From Candidatus Latescibacterota bacterium (GTDB lineage Bacteria > Latescibacterota > UBA2968): DNA of 64,000 nt. Of this stretch, positions 35,721-48,063 are shown in pieces. The notes under the pieces are model-generated. The model saw nothing but the letters and a program-made list of their open reading frames with translations, ran no database searches and was not told the DNA's origin. The DNA lies in NCBI GenBank assembly GCA_022824945.1, contig JAJDYX010000015.1, forward strand, positions 248,001 through 312,000, in the 5' to 3' direction. Position numbers and translations under genes: made by a program. Each line of letters begins with the position of its first letter. Position 1 is the stretch's first letter.

Positions 35721-36331
35721 TCCCACGCCTTCAAAAATTCACATACTGCCTTAGCCGGATCTCTCGCCGCCAAAATACCCGACATCACCGCGACGCCCGC
35801 ACATCCCGTTGCACGGCATTTGGCCGCGCGTTTGGGCGTAATCCCCCCCAGCGCGTAAACGGGTAAGTGAGAATGCGCCACCGCATTTGCCAACCCCTCA
35901 AGCCCTGCTTCCACGCCATCATGCCCGGGCTTGGACCCCGGTGTAAAAATGGGGCTATAAGTCACAAAATCTGCCCCACCGGCGCAATCTAATTCCGCAT
36001 AGGTATGTGTGGAATAACCAATTAAAAATGACGGCTCAACCCGATCTCGAACCACCTGCGGCAATGCATCACCTGGTAAATGCACACCCTGCGCGCCGAT
36101 CTTCACGGCAATATCTACTGCTGTATTGATCAACAGCATCGCATCATAACGCGCCACCAGCGACAACACCTGCTCAGCTAGAGCTTCTAATGCATCTCTA
36201 TCCAGCGCTTTTTCCCGCAACTGCACCATCCGCACCCCGGCATCCAGTGCACGCGCGAGCACATCCAGCAATGGCCGATCACCGCACGTTGCCCGATCGG
36301 CAATCAGATAGAGAGGGGGAAAAGAATTCAA
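35717..36331 (-). CDS. Second ThiE-fold protein, probably thiazole tautomerase (TenI-like)
   Basis: A 204-aa ThiE-family barrel. It has VQLREKA and YALGGIT, but the region that binds Mg-pyrophosphate in true ThiE is altered: [21 protein letters not shown] has Asn-Thr where ThiE has Asn-Asp, and the GPI-x-x-T loop is [12 protein letters not shown]. This divergence, plus its place right after thiG, suggests the TenI role of converting the thiazole tautomer. A true second ThiE cannot be excluded. The start is TTG, overlapping the thiG stop (TTGA). Confidence 0.85.
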   Translation of the reverse strand: MNSFPPLYLIADRATCGDRPLLDVLARALDAGVRMVQLREKALDRDALEALAEQVLSLVARYDAMLLINTAVDIAVKIGAQGVHLPGDALPQVVRDRVEPSFLIGYSTHTYAELDCAGGADFVTYSPIFTPGSKPGHDGVEAGLEGLANAVAHSHLPVYALGGITPKRAAKCRATGCAGVAVMSGILAARDPAKAVCEFLKAWE

Positions 36332-37104
36332 ATTTCCACCCGTCCTTCCATCGCCGTCGAAGCCGTCGCGTACAGCTTTCTCGGAATCCGTCCGGCTTCA
36401 AGAGCATACCGCCCGGCTTCAACCCCCTTTTTCATCGCCATCGCCATCTTCACCGGATGCCGAGCACCTGCCACTGCCGTATTCAACAACACGCCATCGC
36501 AACCCAGTTCCATCGCCAGAGCAGCGTCCGATGCAGTCCCAACACCCGCATCGACAATGACGGGCACATCGACCGAATCCAGAATAATCTGAATATTGTA
36601 CGGATTGCGAATCCCCATTCCCGAACCAATAGGCGCACCCAGAGGCATCACAGCTACACAACCCAAATCTTCCAGCTTCTTACAGGTAATCGGATCGTCG
36701 TTGCAATATGGCAACACAGTAAACCCATCATTCACCAGAGTCTCGGCTGCTTGTAGCAACCCCACCACATCTGGAAACAAAGTGCGTTCATCGCCAATCA
36801 CCTCTAACTTAATCAGATCGGTCTCCAGCGCTTCACGGGCCAACCGCGCAGTAAGCACCGCGTCTTGAGCCGTAAAACAGCCAGCAGTATTTGGCAAAAT
36901 AGTGTATCGCGATCGGTCGAGCAAATCGAGAACACCCTCGCCGGATTCGTCATTCATATTGAGCCGCCGAATGCCCACCGTCACAATCTCTGCGCCACTG
37001 GCTTCGACGGACTTCAGCATCACCTGCATATTGGGATAACGCGCAGTGCCTATCAACAGCCGTGAACGATATGTTACGCCTGCTATCTTAAAATCGCCAG
37101 TCAT
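36328..37104 (-). CDS. thiG: Thiazole synthase
   Basis: A 258-aa ThiG making the thiazole phosphate from deoxyxylulose 5-phosphate, dehydroglycine and ThiS thiocarboxylate. Signature parts: the [15 protein letters not shown]-terminus, [11 protein letters not shown], the Schiff-base lysine in [17 protein letters not shown] and [20 protein letters not shown]...VLLNTA. The ATG has GTGAGGATATT upstream. It is 15 bp downstream of thiS. Confidence 0.95.
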   Translation of the reverse strand: MTGDFKIAGVTYRSRLLIGTARYPNMQVMLKSVEASGAEIVTVGIRRLNMNDESGEGVLDLLDRSRYTILPNTAGCFTAQDAVLTARLAREALETDLIKLEVIGDERTLFPDVVGLLQAAETLVNDGFTVLPYCNDDPITCKKLEDLGCVAVMPLGAPIGSGMGIRNPYNIQIILDSVDVPVIVDAGVGTASDAALAMELGCDGVLLNTAVAGARHPVKMAMAMKKGVEAGRYALEAGRIPRKLYATASTAMEGRVEI

Positions 37105-37119
37105 AATATCCTCACTTCT

Positions 37120-37326
37120 CTACCCTCCCTGAACCGCGTGAATAATATCCACCCGATCACCATTGCACAACCGCGTATCTGCCCACATCGCCCGCGCTAT
37201 AACCTCGGCATTTACAGCCACGGCAATGCCTTTCTGTTCGGCGTTAAAATTCATCTCAATCAGCAAATCGAGCAGCGTTGACGCATCATCCACTGATTGC
37301 TCTTGACCATTCACTATAAGTTGCAT
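37120..37326 (-). CDS. thiS: Sulfur carrier protein ThiS
   Basis: A 68-aa ubiquitin-like sulfur carrier. It starts MQLIVNGQEQ, has LLIEMNFNAEQKGIAVAVN in the middle and ends IIHAVQGG with the diagnostic C-terminal Gly-Gly. It lies 3 bp after thiO and 15 bp before thiG. No thiF adenylyltransferase is in the window. Confidence 0.93.
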   Translation of the reverse strand: MQLIVNGQEQSVDDASTLLDLLIEMNFNAEQKGIAVAVNAEVIARAMWADTRLCNGDRVDIIHAVQGG

Positions 37327-37329
37327 AGG

Positions 37330-40538
<3,209 letters not shown>

Positions 40539-40557
40539 GCAGAAAAACCCCAAAAAG

Positions 40558-40600
40558 AACAGGTATTGCTCTATCTTTTGAGCAATACCTGTTTTATGTT
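40558..40600. terminator. Intrinsic terminator after thiC
   Basis: AACAGGTATTGCTC and GAGCAATACCTGTT form a 14-bp stem with a short loop, followed by TTATGTTTT. The preceding AAAAACCCCAAAAA side gives a weaker T-tract on the minus strand for the convergent transglycosylase gene. Confidence 0.85.
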
Positions 40601-40617
40601 TTAAAAGGGATGGGGAC

Positions 40618-42744
40618 TCAGCGACGGTCCTCTGCAGCCAGCGGAGGTCCAACAATGCCTGAGCTAAGCGGCTTTGTCACCTTCGCAGGTATCGCCGTAT
40701 TCAGTATTTCGACATAAGCGACGTAGAAATTCTGAATATTTTTTACATAGTGTACGGGCTGACCGCCGCGGCAAAAACCGTATCGCGCCCGCTCGTAATA
40801 ATCCGGTTGGGACAGCAAGCGCATCGCCTTTTCCACATTGCCAAACCAGCGGTTGGGATCCCATCCCATTTCCCGCGCCAGGCGGCGAGCGTCGAGCACA
40901 TGGCCGTATCCCGCATTATAAGAAGCCAGCGCGAAGCGAATCCGCACTTCCATCGGCAGATTGTGATCGAACCTGTTGATAAGCTGATGCATGTACTTGA
41001 CCCCTGCGTGAATGCTCTCCTGGGGGTCATGAAGATCGGTAAATCCCAACTGCTCTCCCGTGCTCGGCATCACCTGCATCAGCCCCTGCGCGCCGACCCA
41101 GCTAACGGCCTCTGGATCGAATCTGGATTCCTGGTACATCTGCGCGGTAATCAGACGCCAGTCCTGCCCGTATTGAGAGGCGTATTTTTTTGCCAGATCA
41201 TCATAAGGCGACAACTGTCCGCTCAACCCGACCCGCATTGAATCTTTGGCTCTGGCAACAGCGCGCGTGCTCTTAAAATACCTCTTTTTCATCATATTAA
41301 AAAACAAGCCGCCTTTTTCTTCTTTTATATATTCGTTCAATGCCGCCAGCAACTCTGAATTGTCCTTGCGAACCGCCCAACCCAGTGCCGTGGGCTTTAT
41401 ACTCAAAGCGGCTTTGAGGCGGCGACCATACGCGCGTTCTATATCGAGCAAATGGGAATCGCACATCGTGAGATCATAAATACCCTCTTCAACCCCAGCT
41501 AAAATATCTTCGGTTTCTACGTCGTCGGGCACTATCGCAATCTCGAGACCTTTGATGGAATCCTGCAACGCCATCAGCGTCGTATAAAACGAAGAACTGG
41601 CACGCACATGTATCGTCCGCCCGGCCAGATCCTGAAGGCTGGCAATCGAATCGTCATCCGCATGCACCACCACCAGTTCACTCACTTCATTATAGGGTAG
41701 CGTAAATGCCGCCTGCTCTTGTCGTTCCTCAGTAATAGTCATTGCCGAAGCCACGACATCGCCCTTACCTTCATTCAAATACGACAATAGTTCGGCGTGA
41801 CTATTCGGAATGACAATCTCGAGATTCAGGTTGTGCTGCGAGGCAAATCGCTTCATAAGCTCGTATTCGAATCCTATCTGCTGTCCCCGATAGATAAAAT
41901 AAGTCATCGCATTATTGCGCGTAATCATGCGCAATCGGCGGCGTTCTTTTAAGCCGGGCAGATCGTCTGTGAAAACTTGCTGGCGATGGCGCGTAAATTG
42001 ATGCGCCAGCAAATACTCATCCACCGCGACCTTGAGCTTTGTATCATTTGGACGCATCATCAGAGCGAGCGGCCTCTCTTCGGCCACAACGAGCGGCGCG
42101 ACGAGGTTATCGTAATAATTGGCAATAGCATGCCATAAATGCGCGTCGCATAAGGTCGCTTTGAATCTGCCCTGTGCAATGCCTTTAAACAGACCTTCAG
42201 TACCCAGCGTATCTGACACAGTGTGGATGCGTAAAGAAGGCACCTCCTTCTGAACATCGATCAAGGTCTGATAATACGAACTGGACTGCCGTACGCTGAT
42301 CTCCATACCGGCGAGATCAGCTACTGTCTCGGGCAGGCTATCTGCCCGCACTGTAATCAAATATTCATCAACGTATAAATACGGAACTGAAAACGCTGCT
42401 ATCTTTTCTCGATCCGGTGTAATCGTCAAGCTGGAAGCGATAATATCACCCTCGCCTCCGAGTAGTTTTTCCAACATCTGAACATAATTATCGGCCTTTA
42501 CAAGCTCCAACTTCAGATTGAGTGCATCCGCCAAACTATGGGCGATGTCGTAGTCCAGGGTAACCGGCTCCGCCTGCCGGGGTATATAGGTAATCGGCTC
42601 TTCACTAACGATCACCCGCAATACGCCGCGATCCTGCAATTGTGGAAGATCGCCAGTGTATTTGGGTGGCAAGGGTTGTTTTTCGCTGCACTGTACAAAA
42701 GCACATAAGAACATCAGTGCTGGGGGAATCATACGATGCAACAT
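40618..42744 (-). CDS. MltF-like lytic transglycosylase with two substrate-binding-type domains
   Basis: A 708-aa lipoprotein (lipobox CAFVQC). Two solute-binding family 3 domains are arranged in tandem: about 35-265 (VLRVIVSEEPITYIPR...LDYDIAHSLADAL) and about 270-500 (LRMITRNNAMTYFIYRGQQIGFEYELMKRFASQHNL). A C-terminal SLT domain follows from about 530: catalytic Glu in ITAQMYQESRFDP, GAQGLMQVMPST and FALASYNAGYGHV. Normal MltF has one binding domain. It should cleave peptidoglycan, with the binding domains sensing muropeptides (known for MltF). The ATG has AAGGAGA upstream. The gene converges on thiC. Confidence 0.9.
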   Translation of the reverse strand: MLHRMIPPALMFLCAFVQCSEKQPLPPKYTGDLPQLQDRGVLRVIVSEEPITYIPRQAEPVTLDYDIAHSLADALNLKLELVKADNYVQMLEKLLGGEGDIIASSLTITPDREKIAAFSVPYLYVDEYLITVRADSLPETVADLAGMEISVRQSSSYYQTLIDVQKEVPSLRIHTVSDTLGTEGLFKGIAQGRFKATLCDAHLWHAIANYYDNLVAPLVVAEERPLALMMRPNDTKLKVAVDEYLLAHQFTRHRQQVFTDDLPGLKERRRLRMITRNNAMTYFIYRGQQIGFEYELMKRFASQHNLNLEIVIPNSHAELLSYLNEGKGDVVASAMTITEERQEQAAFTLPYNEVSELVVVHADDDSIASLQDLAGRTIHVRASSSFYTTLMALQDSIKGLEIAIVPDDVETEDILAGVEEGIYDLTMCDSHLLDIERAYGRRLKAALSIKPTALGWAVRKDNSELLAALNEYIKEEKGGLFFNMMKKRYFKSTRAVARAKDSMRVGLSGQLSPYDDLAKKYASQYGQDWRLITAQMYQESRFDPEAVSWVGAQGLMQVMPSTGEQLGFTDLHDPQESIHAGVKYMHQLINRFDHNLPMEVRIRFALASYNAGYGHVLDARRLAREMGWDPNRWFGNVEKAMRLLSQPDYYERARYGFCRGGQPVHYVKNIQNFYVAYVEILNTAIPAKVTKPLSSGIVGPPLAAEDRR

Positions 42745-42886
42745 ACGATATGTCTCCTTTCAATATATAGCTTCATCGCCGGGTCGATGGGGCTAAAGAG
42801 GTATTTTCTTCCCAAAAGAAGAAGGGATTGCGATATAATCGCACCCCTTTTTTATGAACGAAATACAAATGATAGTTTGGGGCGAT

Positions 42887-43252
42887 TTATGTTTCCCGTC
42901 TCCCCGGCGGGTCGGACACAAAGCTTTCGATAGCCGCGTCAACCGATTCCAACGTGCGAAAATGCGACGACAACTTTCCGACCATCATCAAACTCTCCAT
43001 CCGGTTTGCAATGCCAGCCAACCTGAGATCACCTCCAGCATTTCTCAACATCTCCAGGCTGACTGCTAATACGCCCAACATCGTGCTGCCAAACCACTTC
43101 ACTCTGGAAAAATCGACCACGACATTGGTAATGCCGTCGGCCATGACCTCTTCGACATAGTGCTGAAAAGGAACGACCGTAGGACCACTCATAAGGGTAC
43201 CCGATACAGTCATAATCGCGACGTGATCGCGAATGTCAATTTTCACTCTCAT
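42887..43252 (-). CDS. STAS-domain protein (anti-sigma antagonist-like), copy 2
   Basis: A 121-aa single STAS domain: DHVAIMTVSGTLMSGPTVVPFQ, VVVDFSRVKWFGSTMLGVLAVSLEML and GGDLRLAGIANRME. The candidate phospho-Ser is in FGSTM. It is clearly homologous to the adjacent gene upstream. I set the start by alignment with that copy (MRVKIDIRDHV against MKISEKIRGDV). A longer start at 43321 overlapping the upstream stop is possible because no good Shine-Dalgarno precedes 43252. Confidence 0.85.
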   Translation of the reverse strand: MRVKIDIRDHVAIMTVSGTLMSGPTVVPFQHYVEEVMADGITNVVVDFSRVKWFGSTMLGVLAVSLEMLRNAGGDLRLAGIANRMESLMMVGKLSSHFRTLESVDAAIESFVSDPPGRRET

Positions 43253-43313
43253 TAATTTCGCGAACAGCTCTTCAAAAATTGGACGTTGCTCAGTCCACAA
43301 TGTAAAAAAATCT

Positions 43314-43664
43314 CTATGCATCCTGATCTGCAAAACTTTCCACAGCTCGATCTACCGTATCCAGGGTCGTAAAAATATTTGCCAACTGCGTAACCATCAA
43401 AATACTTTCAATCTTCCTGGTGACACCCGTCAATCTCAAATCGCCGCCTTCACCGCGCAACGTCGTCAAACTCGCCGTTAGCACGCCTAACATGGCACTG
43501 CCAAACCATCTCACCCTGGAAAAATCAACCACTACCTTTTTTGTACCCTCACTTGCAAGTTTTTTAATATGATCTTGGAATGGGGCAACCTCGGGGCCGC
43601 TCATCAATTCACCCGACAAGGTTAAGACAGCGACATCGCCGCGGATCTTTTCCGAAATTTTCAT
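43314..43664 (-). CDS. STAS-domain protein (anti-sigma antagonist-like), copy 1
   Basis: A 116-aa single STAS domain: GDVAVLTLSGELMSGPEVAPFQ, VVVDFSRVRWFGSAMLGVLTASLTTL, GGDLRLTGVTRKIESIL. Ser in FGSAM is the candidate phosphorylation site. GGAGGTTTGT precedes the ATG. It forms a tandem pair with the next gene; no anti-sigma factor or phosphatase gene is nearby, so the partner is elsewhere. Confidence 0.88.
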   Translation of the reverse strand: MKISEKIRGDVAVLTLSGELMSGPEVAPFQDHIKKLASEGTKKVVVDFSRVRWFGSAMLGVLTASLTTLRGEGGDLRLTGVTRKIESILMVTQLANIFTTLDTVDRAVESFADQDA

Positions 43665-43770
43665 ACAAACCTCCAGGACCAGAACCCTACTGAACATCGC
43701 GCAGGGCACTGAAAATACGGCTGAACGAGAAAAAAATCAAGCTTATCAGTTGATATTATGCAGCGACTCT

Positions 43771-43809
43771 ATATCTTGTGATTTATTAGAAATAAGATAT
43801 ACAAGATAT
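43771..43809. promoter_or_regulatory. Nested AT-rich inverted repeat upstream of the STAS genes
   Basis: ATATCTTGT (43771-43779) is the exact complement of ACAAGATAT (43801-43809), and an inner TTATT/AATAA pair lies between. The gap 43665-43852 otherwise holds no gene. It could be an operator or an RNA hairpin. Confidence 0.4.
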
Positions 43810-43852
43810 GGTGGTAAAATGAAACTTTTTTCGATGAACTGCGTAACATCAG

Positions 43853-44341
43853 TTATCGGTTATCAATTGTTTTTCCCGCCTCAATCACCATCTGCAGAGC
43901 AGCATCTGCTATTGCATTGCGAATCGCATCGCGGTCCCCATCAAACTGAAAGACCTCACATACCACACCTTCTGCACCGGCAATTGCGACATACGCCGTG
44001 CCGATAGGCTTGGGCGACCGTCCGCGAATGGGACCAGCGATCCCGGTCTCGGCCAGGCCCAAATCTGCACCACTTACCTTTCGCACGCCTTTGGCCATCT
44101 CGCACGCGGCTTCCGCACTCACAGCACCATACGTATCCATCACCTCTTCATCTATCCCCAGCATCTCGCGTTTAGACAATGCGCTATACGCAATAACCCC
44201 GCGCTCATAATAAGCCGAACTACCCGGAACCGAAACAATGCGAGCGCTGATCAGTCCCCCTGTTGTGGTTTCTGCAACTGCAATCGTCCAGTCTCGTTCC
44301 CGAAGCAATTTGCCGAGCTTTACTTCCAACTGTTCAGACAT
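43853..44341 (-). CDS. pncC: Nicotinamide-nucleotide amidase (CinA C-terminal domain/PncC)
   Basis: A 162-aa stand-alone CinA C-terminal domain. The family motif appears as AETTTGGLISARIVSVPGSSAYYERGVIAYS with Thr where most have Ser-Cys/Ser-x in E-S-x-T-G-G, then ETGIAGPIRG and KPIGTAYVAI. PncC deamidates nicotinamide mononucleotide in NAD recycling. It ends the long minus-strand run, 3 bp after the Gfo/Idh/MocA gene. Confidence 0.88.
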   Translation of the reverse strand: MSEQLEVKLGKLLRERDWTIAVAETTTGGLISARIVSVPGSSAYYERGVIAYSALSKREMLGIDEEVMDTYGAVSAEAACEMAKGVRKVSGADLGLAETGIAGPIRGRSPKPIGTAYVAIAGAEGVVCEVFQFDGDRDAIRNAIADAALQMVIEAGKTIDNR

Positions 44342-44344
44342 GTT

Positions 44345-45343
44345 TCACCGCTGATCAATAACCACAGGGGAACCCGATTTTGAAGACGCATAAGCCGCAC
44401 AAAAGAGCTCAACAGACTTTCGCCCCTCTTCACCCGACACCACAGGTGCCGTACCTTTGGTAATAGCAGAAACCATATCCTCTGCAATATCGGCAGGCGC
44501 ATCGGGCACTTCAAAACGGCTCAAATCTACCAATTCCTCATCCTTTGTCATCACTTCTATACCGCCGCGTTGATCCCACCGTACAGTGCCTTTCGTGCCG
44601 CTGATCTCCACTTGTGTCCCCAAATTTGGATAACTCGAGGTCGTGGTCGTAATCAGCCCCCACGCGCCGCTTTGAAATGTCAACTGTGCAATTGTAATAT
44701 CTTCCGTTTCAATATCGTGTGTCATAGTTGCACTGCGCCCATAAACTTCCTGTACCGGGCCGAGCAACCAGCAGATGAGATCGACAAAATGCACACCCTG
44801 ATTGGCTATCGAGCCGCCCTCTGTCTCTTTGCGGCTGCGCCACCCCATTGGAAAGCCCCCATTGTAATAGCTCTGCTCGCGCCACCACTTCATCTTCACA
44901 TCACCCAAAAAAATCTGTCCGATGATCCCCTGATCAATGGCGGCCTTCAACTGCTGGTTTTCCTTAGAATAGCGATTCCCAAAATCCACTGCCAGAACCT
45001 TCCCCGCATCTTTTGCCGCCTGAATCGCCGCATCGCACTTTTCTACGAGAATATCCATCGGCTTGGTGACAAATGCATGTTTGCCTGCTTCTATCGCTTC
45101 AATAGCGTAATCGCAATGCGTGCCACTGGACGTATAGATACCGATCGCATCGATATCATCGCGCGCAAACATCGCCTTGTAATTCGTCGTCCAGTCACAT
45201 CCATACATTTCGGCTTGCTCCACGGCCTTGTCTTCCTGTAAATCGCACACGCAAACCAATGCACTGCCCTCTGCTGCTACCACCTGTTTTGCTGCTCCAC
45301 GGCCGCGTCCCAATCCCATAATACCAAATCTAACGCTCGACAT
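44345..45343 (-). CDS. Gfo/Idh/MocA family oxidoreductase
   Basis: A 332-aa NAD(P)-dependent sugar-type dehydrogenase. The Rossmann part has FGIMGLGRGRGAAKQV, DAIGIYTSSGTHCDYAIEAIEAGKHAFVTKPM (catalytic E-K-P replaced by T-K-P) and NQGVHFVDLICWLLG in the C-terminal sheet domain. GGGAGA precedes the ATG. It overlaps the valS 3' end by 14 bp. The substrate is unknown. The Glu-to-Thr change before the catalytic Lys is minor and seen in other members. Confidence 0.9.
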   Translation of the reverse strand: MSSVRFGIMGLGRGRGAAKQVVAAEGSALVCVCDLQEDKAVEQAEMYGCDWTTNYKAMFARDDIDAIGIYTSSGTHCDYAIEAIEAGKHAFVTKPMDILVEKCDAAIQAAKDAGKVLAVDFGNRYSKENQQLKAAIDQGIIGQIFLGDVKMKWWREQSYYNGGFPMGWRSRKETEGGSIANQGVHFVDLICWLLGPVQEVYGRSATMTHDIETEDITIAQLTFQSGAWGLITTTTSSYPNLGTQVEISGTKGTVRWDQRGGIEVMTKDEELVDLSRFEVPDAPADIAEDMVSAITKGTAPVVSGEEGRKSVELFCAAYASSKSGSPVVIDQR

Positions 45344-48041
45344 TTGAATCTCCCTCTGAAAGCACAGCCAGATTTTCCTGCAACTTCGACAGTGTATCCC
45401 GATACTCGCGCTCGCGCTCGCGCTCTTTTGCCACGATCTCTGCGGGGGCATTGTGCAAAAAACCCGCATTACTCAACTTCTTCTCCAATCCCCCCAACGC
45501 CTTCTCCAATCCGCCAATCTCCTTCTCCAATCTCTGGCGTTCCACAGCGAGATCAATCACGCCGGATAGAGGCACAAAAATTTCCACATCGCCAACCACA
45601 GCACTCGCGGACGCTGCCGGACGTTCCACAGCCTCACCCAGGATCAAATTTTCAATTCGTCCCAACGCCTTCATATAGCCCTGAACAGACGTCAAAATCA
45701 CGCGCGCCGCCTCTGAACTCGTCTTACATACCACATCCACGCGCTTGCCCGGCGGAATACGCATTGTACCTCGAATATGGCGCACAGCCCCCACCACATC
45801 CCGCATCAAAGCCATCTCTCGCTCGGCCGCTTTATCAAATTGCGTTTTGTCGCATTCGGGCCAGGGCGCGGCAATAAGTGCCTCGCCTTCGCGTGGAAAT
45901 GTTTGCCACAATGCCTCAGAAATAAAAGGCGCGATGGGATGCAACAGACGCAGCGTGCCTTCAAACACGACACACAAAACCGACTGCGCGGTTTGACGGG
46001 CGCTTTGATCATCTCCATACAGGCGCACTTTCGCCATCTCCACATACCAATCGCAATACGCGCTCCACACAAAATCGTACAGCGCGCGCGCCGCCTCGTC
46101 AAAGCGATACGCCTCCAAAGCCTCTGTAACCTGCAACACCGTGCGATTGTACAAACTCAAAATCCACCGATCAGAAAGGTCTGTAACCGGCTCGGGTACC
46201 GTCTGCAATGCCACATCGCGTATGTCGCGATCATCCAGATTCATTTGTACAAACCGCGCGGCATTCCAAATTTTGTTGCAAAAATTGCGACACATTTCCG
46301 CAATAGGCGAATCTTGCAACTTATTGTCCTTCACATCGGCATCGAACCGAATATCCTGCGAACTGCCACATTGATACAAAAGCGACAGGCGCGTGGCATC
46401 GGCGCCATAGCGATCAATCAATTCGCGCGGATCAATCCCCGTACCCAGCGACTTGCTCATGCGCTTGCCATCGCGCGTTTGCACCGTGGGATGAACCAGC
46501 ACCACCTTAAACGGAACCTCATCTACAAATTCAACAGCCGTCATAATCATCCGAATCACCCACAGATACAAAATATCCCGCCCCGTAATCATCAAATCCG
46601 TCGGGTGAAACTGCTTCAAATCCTCCGTATCTTCGGGCCAACCCAGCGTTGCAAAAGGCCACAGTGCCGAGGAAAACCACGTATCGAGCACATCGGGGTC
46701 TTGCGTCAACTGCTGACTGCCACATGCTGTACACACCTCGGGTGGCTCTGCATTCACAATCACCTCACTGCAATTTTCACACGTCCACACCGGGATGCGA
46801 TGCCCCCACCACAGTTGTCTTGAAATACACCAGTCGCGGATATTCTCCAGCCATTCAATCGAATATTCCCGAAACCGATCCGGCACATAGTCGATCTTCT
46901 TCTCGCGCATCAGAGGCAAAATCAAATCGGCCAAATCGCGCATCGCCACAAACCACTGCTCCATAGGCATCGGTTCAATCACCGTGCCACAGCGGTCGTG
47001 ATGCGGTACCGCGTGGGTATAATCCTCAATTTTTTCCATCAACCCCAACCTGTCGAGTGCCTCAACCACCGCCTCGCGACACGCATATCGGTCCTGCTCG
47101 GCATAAACACCCGCATCCTCCGTCATCTCGCCATTCAGACCAATAACCGCGATTTCGGGCAAATCGTGACGCTGCCCTATCTCGTAATCATTGGGATCGT
47201 GTGCCGGCGTCACCTTCACCGCACCGCTCCCCATTTCCGGATCGGCATAGTCATCTGCCACAATGGGAATGGGGCGATCCATAAGCGGCAACATCACCAT
47301 TTTACCCACGGCATCTCGCCATCGCACATCGGATGGATGCACCGCCACCCCAGTGTCGCCCAGCATGGTTTCCGGGCGCGTTGTCGCCACAACCACATCG
47401 GGCGCGTCATCTATCCCTTTGTACCGAATATGCCACAGGTGGCTATCGACCTCTCTTTCCTCCACCTCGAGATCGGAAATCACAGTGCCACACTGCGGGC
47501 ACCAGTTCACCATGCGTTTGCCTCGATAAATCCAGCCCTTCTCGTAAAAACGCACAAATGTCTCCAACACCGCCCGCACATATTCCTCATCCATTGTAAA
47601 TCGCTCGCGCGACCAGTCATAACTACAGCCCAACTCGCGCAACTGTCTCAAAATTGTACTGCCGTATTTTTCCCGCCAGGCCCATATCCGTTTCAACAAA
47701 TCTCTGCGCCCAATTTCGCGACGCGTCTTCTTTTCGTTCTCCCAGATCTCTTGCTCCACCTTCATCTGTGTGCCAATACCCGCGTGATCCGTACCGGGCA
47801 AACACAGCGTGCGAAATCCCCGCATCCGCTTGTACCGAATCACCGCGTCGTGAATCGCGTGCTGTAGCGCGTGGCCCATGTGCAACTCTCCCGTCACATT
47901 GGGCGGAGGAATCGTCACCGTATAGGCAGGACCTGTCGCGCGAAACTCCGGACGAAAATATCCCATCCTGTGCCAAAAATCATACCACGTCTTTTCAATA
48001 TCTTTTGGATCGTAGGCACGCTCCAAAGCTTTATTCTTCAT
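45330..48041 (-). CDS. valS: Valyl-tRNA synthetase
   Basis: A 903-aa class I synthetase. It has the HIGH-type motif PPPNVTGELHMGHALQHA, the KMSKS motif GKRMSKSLGTGID, the editing domain (TTRPETMLGDTGVAVHPSD) and a C-terminal coiled coil (LAVERQRLEKEIGGLEKALG...). Start: ATG at 48041 before KNKALERAYDPKD; the ATG three codons upstream (48050) has the Shine-Dalgarno only two bases away and is less likely. Preceded by the AI-2E-type transporter with a 22-bp gap. Confidence 0.96.
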   Translation of the reverse strand: MKNKALERAYDPKDIEKTWYDFWHRMGYFRPEFRATGPAYTVTIPPPNVTGELHMGHALQHAIHDAVIRYKRMRGFRTLCLPGTDHAGIGTQMKVEQEIWENEKKTRREIGRRDLLKRIWAWREKYGSTILRQLRELGCSYDWSRERFTMDEEYVRAVLETFVRFYEKGWIYRGKRMVNWCPQCGTVISDLEVEEREVDSHLWHIRYKGIDDAPDVVVATTRPETMLGDTGVAVHPSDVRWRDAVGKMVMLPLMDRPIPIVADDYADPEMGSGAVKVTPAHDPNDYEIGQRHDLPEIAVIGLNGEMTEDAGVYAEQDRYACREAVVEALDRLGLMEKIEDYTHAVPHHDRCGTVIEPMPMEQWFVAMRDLADLILPLMREKKIDYVPDRFREYSIEWLENIRDWCISRQLWWGHRIPVWTCENCSEVIVNAEPPEVCTACGSQQLTQDPDVLDTWFSSALWPFATLGWPEDTEDLKQFHPTDLMITGRDILYLWVIRMIMTAVEFVDEVPFKVVLVHPTVQTRDGKRMSKSLGTGIDPRELIDRYGADATRLSLLYQCGSSQDIRFDADVKDNKLQDSPIAEMCRNFCNKIWNAARFVQMNLDDRDIRDVALQTVPEPVTDLSDRWILSLYNRTVLQVTEALEAYRFDEAARALYDFVWSAYCDWYVEMAKVRLYGDDQSARQTAQSVLCVVFEGTLRLLHPIAPFISEALWQTFPREGEALIAAPWPECDKTQFDKAAEREMALMRDVVGAVRHIRGTMRIPPGKRVDVVCKTSSEAARVILTSVQGYMKALGRIENLILGEAVERPAASASAVVGDVEIFVPLSGVIDLAVERQRLEKEIGGLEKALGGLEKKLSNAGFLHNAPAEIVAKEREREREYRDTLSKLQENLAVLSEGDSNVER

Positions 48042-48063
48042 CGTCTCCATTACTCCTTCTTTC

